Origin: Candidatus Moranbacteria bacterium GW2011_GWE1_49_15
Lineage (GTDB): Bacteria; Patescibacteriota; Minisyncoccia; Moranbacterales; GWC2-37-73
DNA length: 14,263 nt
Direction of reading: 5' to 3'
Assembly (NCBI GenBank): GCA_001003855.1
Contig: LCPX01000016.1
Span: 1 to 14,263, forward strand
Positions 11,374 through 14,263 of this stretch are shown one piece after another (positions within the stretch are counted from its first letter, which is position 1; each line of letters starts with the position of its first letter). The position numbers and the translations under genes are program-made. A model generated the notes under the pieces. It made no database searches. It saw nothing but the letters and a program-made list of their open reading frames with translations, and had not been told where the DNA came from.

Positions 11374-13161
11374 TTACGCTCCGTTTTTGCTTTGCGCCTG
11401 CCAAAGGCTATAATATACGCCTTTTTTCCTGAGAAGTTCTTCGTGATTCCCCTCTTCGACGATGGCGCCGTTTTCCAAGACGACTATCTTGTCAAAATCG
11501 ACGATAGTCGAAAGACGATGCGCGATGACGATGGTCGTGATATTTCCCTGGGACAACCTCTTAATTTCCTCCTGAATCATCTTTTCCGATTTTGTATCAA
11601 GCGAGGCCGTCGCCTCATCGAAAACCAAAACCGCCGGATTTTTCAAAAGCATCCTGGCGATCGCCACCCTCTGTTTTTCCCCGCCGGAAAGTTTCACCCC
11701 TCTTTCCCCCACGATCGTTCCATATCCTTCGGGAAGTTCTTTGGCGATGAAGTCATGGATGTTCGCCATCTTCGCCACCCGTTCGACCTCCTCCTTGCTT
11801 GCCCCGGGCTTGCCGTAGGAGATGTTATGGAAAATCGTATCGTTGAAAAGCGTGGTGTCCTGGGCGACGATCCCGATATGCTCGCGAAGGCTTTCCTGTT
11901 TTATGTCGCGGATATCCTTGCCGTCGATCAGGATGGATCCGCTCGAAACGTCATAAAGGCGGAAAAGGAGTTTGGAAATCGTGGATTTTCCCGAACCGGA
12001 ATATCCCACCAAGGCAACCCGGGTCTTGGCCGGAATTTTCAAATTTATATGCGAAAGAACCTCCCTGCTTCGCTCGTAACCGAAGCTCACGTCCCGAAAT
12101 TCTATGTTCCCTTCGCAAATTTCCAATTCCTCGGCATATGGCTTATCCAAGATGGTATTTTTGACCTTTAGAAGGCGGAACATGGCGTCCACGTTCGCCA
12201 ATCCTTCCTTGATAGTCCTATATGTGAATCCTAAAAAACTCATCGGGATGGCGATGCGGGTAAGATAAGTCGTCACCAGCACGAAATCTCCGATTGTCGC
12301 CTGACCTTTGAGGTATTCCCCGATAGCCAAAACAAGAATCGCCGTGAGTCCCGCCGTAATGATGAGCCCCTGCCCCATGTTCAAATTGGCGCCGGATTTG
12401 GTCGCCTTCACTGCCACCTTCGCCCAGTCGGCAAGGAACGTTCCGAACCTCCGATATTCATATTTCTCATTGCCGAAATATTTGACCGTCTCATAGTTCA
12501 TCAGCGCGTCGATAGATTGGCCGTTGGCTTTGTCATCTTTCTTGTTGGCTTCCAAAAGGAGTTTTTGCCTGCTTTCCGTGACATAGACCGTGAAAGAAAC
12601 GTAGGCCACCACGAAAACCGCGAAAGCTAACGTGAAGGAAAGCGGGAAAAGCCTGATAAAAATGATTATCACGAAAAAGATTTCGATGAGCGTCGGGATT
12701 ATGTTAAAGGAAAGGAACCAGAAGATGGTTTCCAGCGATGACGTCCCCCTGCTGATTTTTCTTGAAACCCTCCCGGTCGCGCGGCTGGCATGGAACTTGG
12801 CCGGGAGCGAAATAAGATGCTCAAAAACGTCCAAAGAGACCATTTTCCTGATACCCGTCTGCACTCTCGCGAAAACGTAGTCTTTGATCCCCTCCAGAAG
12901 GTTTCCTCCCCAGCGCAACGCGAAAAAAATCACGATCAGCAGCGCGATGAAATCGAGCGGGGCTGTGGAGCCTTTTTCGACCAACACGTCGATGAGTTCC
13001 TTCATGACATAGGGATCGGCCACCGAAAAAACCTTGGATGCGATCACCAAGACAATCCCGATAACGACCCTCGCCCGAAACACCCGCAAATATTTCAAAA
13101 TTTCCCAAATATTCGATTTTTTCTTTTTTTCCTCCTCCATAATTGATAAAATTACCTTCAT
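11374..13161 (-). CDS. Atm1-type ABC half-transporter (membrane domain fused to ATPase)
   Basis: An ABC exporter that works as a homodimer in the cytoplasmic membrane. The 595 residues have six predicted membrane helices (about 30-315) followed by an ATPase domain with A-loop Y362, Walker A GYSGSGKST (386-394), Q-loop Q434, signature LSGGEKQ (491-497), Walker B VLVFDEATASLD (511-522, catalytic E516) and switch H548. The segment DALMNYETVKYFGNEKYE (218-235) closely matches the Atm1/ABCB7 branch, whose members export glutathione- or thiol-linked sulphur compounds or heavy-metal conjugates. The substrate here cannot be read from sequence. All catalytic residues are present. The start at 13161 has GAGGT 10 bases upstream; a second ATG at 13140 is possible. 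It has a promoter with a perfect -10 and is divergent from the plus-strand pair at 13460. Confidence 0.94.
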   Translation of the reverse strand: MKVILSIMEEEKKKKSNIWEILKYLRVFRARVVIGIVLVIASKVFSVADPYVMKELIDVLVEKGSTAPLDFIALLIVIFFALRWGGNLLEGIKDYVFARVQTGIRKMVSLDVFEHLISLPAKFHASRATGRVSRKISRGTSSLETIFWFLSFNIIPTLIEIFFVIIIFIRLFPLSFTLAFAVFVVAYVSFTVYVTESRQKLLLEANKKDDKANGQSIDALMNYETVKYFGNEKYEYRRFGTFLADWAKVAVKATKSGANLNMGQGLIITAGLTAILVLAIGEYLKGQATIGDFVLVTTYLTRIAIPMSFLGFTYRTIKEGLANVDAMFRLLKVKNTILDKPYAEELEICEGNIEFRDVSFGYERSREVLSHINLKIPAKTRVALVGYSGSGKSTISKLLFRLYDVSSGSILIDGKDIRDIKQESLREHIGIVAQDTTLFNDTIFHNISYGKPGASKEEVERVAKMANIHDFIAKELPEGYGTIVGERGVKLSGGEKQRVAIARMLLKNPAVLVFDEATASLDTKSEKMIQEEIKRLSQGNITTIVIAHRLSTIVDFDKIVVLENGAIVEEGNHEELLRKKGVYYSLWQAQSKNGA

Positions 13162-13185
13162 TTAGAATACAACCTCGACCCCCCT

Positions 13186-13214
13186 ATTATACTCGATTGG
13201 CCCAAATACGTCTT
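13186..13214 (-). promoter_or_regulatory. Promoter of the ABC transporter
   Basis: Perfect -10 TATAAT (13186-13191) with a weak -35 AAGACG (13209-13214, three of six) at 17 bases. The start would fall in a GGGGGG run, leaving a leader of only about 20 bases. Confidence 0.55.
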
Positions 13215-13361
13215 TTGGTTTATACTTGGCACAAAGCCTTCAGAAAGGCTGAGTGAAAAAATAGGACCCACCTGGACAATCAGGGAAAAATATATTTTTT
13301 TCCGTTACTTTTTTCAAGGGATCTACACGCTCGGCCCGCATTGAGGGCTTTTAATTTTGTC

Positions 13362-13390
13362 TTGCTTTTCGCGCTTCGCGGTGCTATCCT
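13362..13390 (+). promoter_or_regulatory. Possible promoter of the membrane/soluble gene pair
   Basis: Plus-strand TTGCTT (13362-13367), spacer of 17 bases and TATCCT (13385-13390). Both hexamers are only fair matches, but the placement about 70 bases ahead of the gene is suitable. The rest of 13215-13361 shows only short AT-rich and 6-bp hairpins (such as 13235-13250) and no coding signal. Confidence 0.42.
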
Positions 13391-13405
13391 CCCATAAAAC
13401 ATAGC

Positions 13406-13421
13406 GCGGATAAATATCCGC
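13406..13421. repeat. Dyad just after the promoter at 13362-13390
   Basis: GCGGAT and ATCCGC flank four bases, so the 16-base site is almost fully palindromic. It begins about 8 bases after the predicted transcription start, a usual place for a repressor operator. Confidence 0.35.
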
Positions 13422-13459
13422 TTCCGCCCTTTGAAATCTCAACAGAAAGGATGTGTCCC

Positions 13460-13807
13460 ATGAATGAAATCTATCTTTTTTCCACGGTTTTAGTGTTCCT
13501 GGTGTTCTTCATCTTCGGCACGATGGCGACCTGGAGGATCGGCAAGAGCTATGTCCGGGTCCAGGGAACCTTCGCCAAAAGCTTCGTGTTCGGAATAGGC
13601 ATGGCGATCGGCATCGCCAGTTATTTTATTTCGTATGCCATAACCGCCTATGCGATATTCATCCTACCCGACAAAGCCTACCTGCTCAGCGCCGACTGCG
13701 AATATCCGATACGAACCGAACTGTTCAGCCTGTCCATGATGCTGTCATTCGTCACGACGGCGGCGGTCATGACTCTCTCGGCGAAAAAAGAGGATTCCGG
13801 CTTCTGA
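13460..13807 (+). CDS. 115-residue three-helix membrane protein, unknown function
   Basis: Not recognised. Three hydrophobic segments (about 4-26, 41-69 and 88-106) with a basic loop after the first (WRIGKSYVR) place the N-terminus outside and the C-terminus inside by the positive-inside rule. The second segment is long and glycine-rich. The ATG at 13460 is preferred to the one at 13451 because AAAGGA lies 9 bases before it, whereas it touches the earlier ATG. It is followed after 24 bases by another plus-strand gene with its own ribosome site, so the two form an operon. Confidence 0.82.
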   Translation: MNEIYLFSTVLVFLVFFIFGTMATWRIGKSYVRVQGTFAKSFVFGIGMAIGIASYFISYAITAYAIFILPDKAYLLSADCEYPIRTELFSLSMMLSFVTTAAVMTLSAKKEDSGF

Positions 13808-13831
13808 CATTCAAGCGAAAGGATTGATCCG

Positions 13832-14263
13832 ATGAAAACCATACCGATTTGGAAACGATTGCGCAATTGGCTTTTTCCCGTCGAAATAAACTCGTTCGAC
13901 TTCCTCATGGAATTTGCCAAGAAAGCGGGATGTAAAAAGGCCACTATCGTCATACTCTTGGCGAAAGAAAGGCCGGGGGAAGATTTGAAGGCCGGCAATT
14001 TTTCCGACCGCTACAAGACTTATGCCATGGTAAGGATCATCACGAACAAGGATCGATTGCTCGTTTCCAAGCAGGAGTTGGCGGATATGCCCTATGGCGA
14101 CTATTTCAAGAATTTCGCATATCTTCAAGAAGAACGTTCCGGATTATTGCGGACGTTCATGGAAGCCAATTCATTGGCGGAAAGGATACGCATGGAGTTG
14201 CCTGCGGCCGAAATCGAGATATTAGAATTTTTCAAAGAAGTGCCCATGAGCGCGGAAAGGAAA
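13832..14263 (+). CDS. Soluble protein of unknown function, cut by window edge
   Basis: The first 144 residues are open to the window end with no stop. The ATG at 13832 follows AAAGGA by 9 bases. The start is basic (KTIPIWKRLRNWLF) and could lie on the membrane surface. The next part alternates strand and helix: a lysine-rich segment and ATIVILLAKE (about 41-50), AMVRIITNKDRLLVSKQEL (about 68-86), then helices rich in E, L and R. No known domain is recognised. It is likely co-transcribed with the preceding membrane protein and may be its cytoplasmic partner (inference). Confidence 0.78.
   Translation, partial: MKTIPIWKRLRNWLFPVEINSFDFLMEFAKKAGCKKATIVILLAKERPGEDLKAGNFSDRYKTYAMVRIITNKDRLLVSKQELADMPYGDYFKNFAYLQEERSGLLRTFMEANSLAERIRMELPAAEIEILEFFKEVPMSAERK

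Noticed and set aside
11392..12171. 259-codon plus-strand ORF
   Set aside because: Antisense of the ATPase domain of the ABC transporter, where all catalytic motifs are intact on the minus strand.
13334..13354. Terminator-like GCCC/GGGC hairpin with T-rich run on the plus strand
   Set aside because: Only a 4-bp stem, and no plus-strand gene ends upstream of it.

Overview
This window most likely comes from a member of the Candidate Phyla Radiation (Patescibacteria, probably Parcubacteria or Moranbacteria-like). This is inferred from a compact division/cell-wall cluster in which murF directly follows ftsI, a MurF with almost no N-terminal domain, several start codons without a Shine-Dalgarno sequence next to others with strong AGGAGG sites, a tRNA gene without an encoded CCA end, and many small unrecognised proteins. 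TGA ends several genes (for example those ending at 811, 2364 and 13807), so the standard bacterial code is used. Rubrerythrin suggests an anaerobic or microaerophilic life.

Layout. 1-1393 (minus): a 5' portion of a polyprenyl diphosphate synthase with its own promoter, preceded by a cysteine-rich protein with a clear promoter, ribosome site and terminator. 1404-1649 (plus): promoter, leader hairpin, tRNA-Glu(CTC) and terminator. 1870-3269 (plus): three closely spaced unrecognised genes (two small two-helix membrane proteins, then a soluble 195-residue protein) ending in a strong terminator. 3270-4030: a mostly non-coding, structured region with a 46-residue minus-strand gene that has its own promoter, folded leader and terminator, a perfect DnaA box and three copies of a 17-bp hairpin-forming repeat.

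4031-9421 (minus): the dcw cluster, in transcription order mraZ, rsmH, ftsL, ftsI (class B penicillin-binding protein) and murF. It is headed by a good promoter followed by three MraZ-type repeats at exact 10-bp spacing. The spacers are unusual: an AT-rich inverted repeat lies between mraZ and rsmH, and a 21-codon ORF inside a long hairpin lies between rsmH and ftsL. murF appears to have an extra promoter. A second perfect DnaA box lies upstream of the mraZ promoter.

9660-14263: a 97-residue unknown (plus) and rubrerythrin (minus) share a bidirectional terminator. An unknown 180-residue protein and an Atm1-type ABC half-transporter follow, both minus. Divergent from the transporter is a plus-strand pair, a three-helix membrane protein and a soluble protein that runs off the window.

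Functional links: MraZ, RsmH, FtsL, FtsI and MurF act in controlling and carrying out septal peptidoglycan synthesis, and a polyprenyl diphosphate synthase could supply a lipid-carrier precursor. The other genes have no visible functional tie to this cluster.
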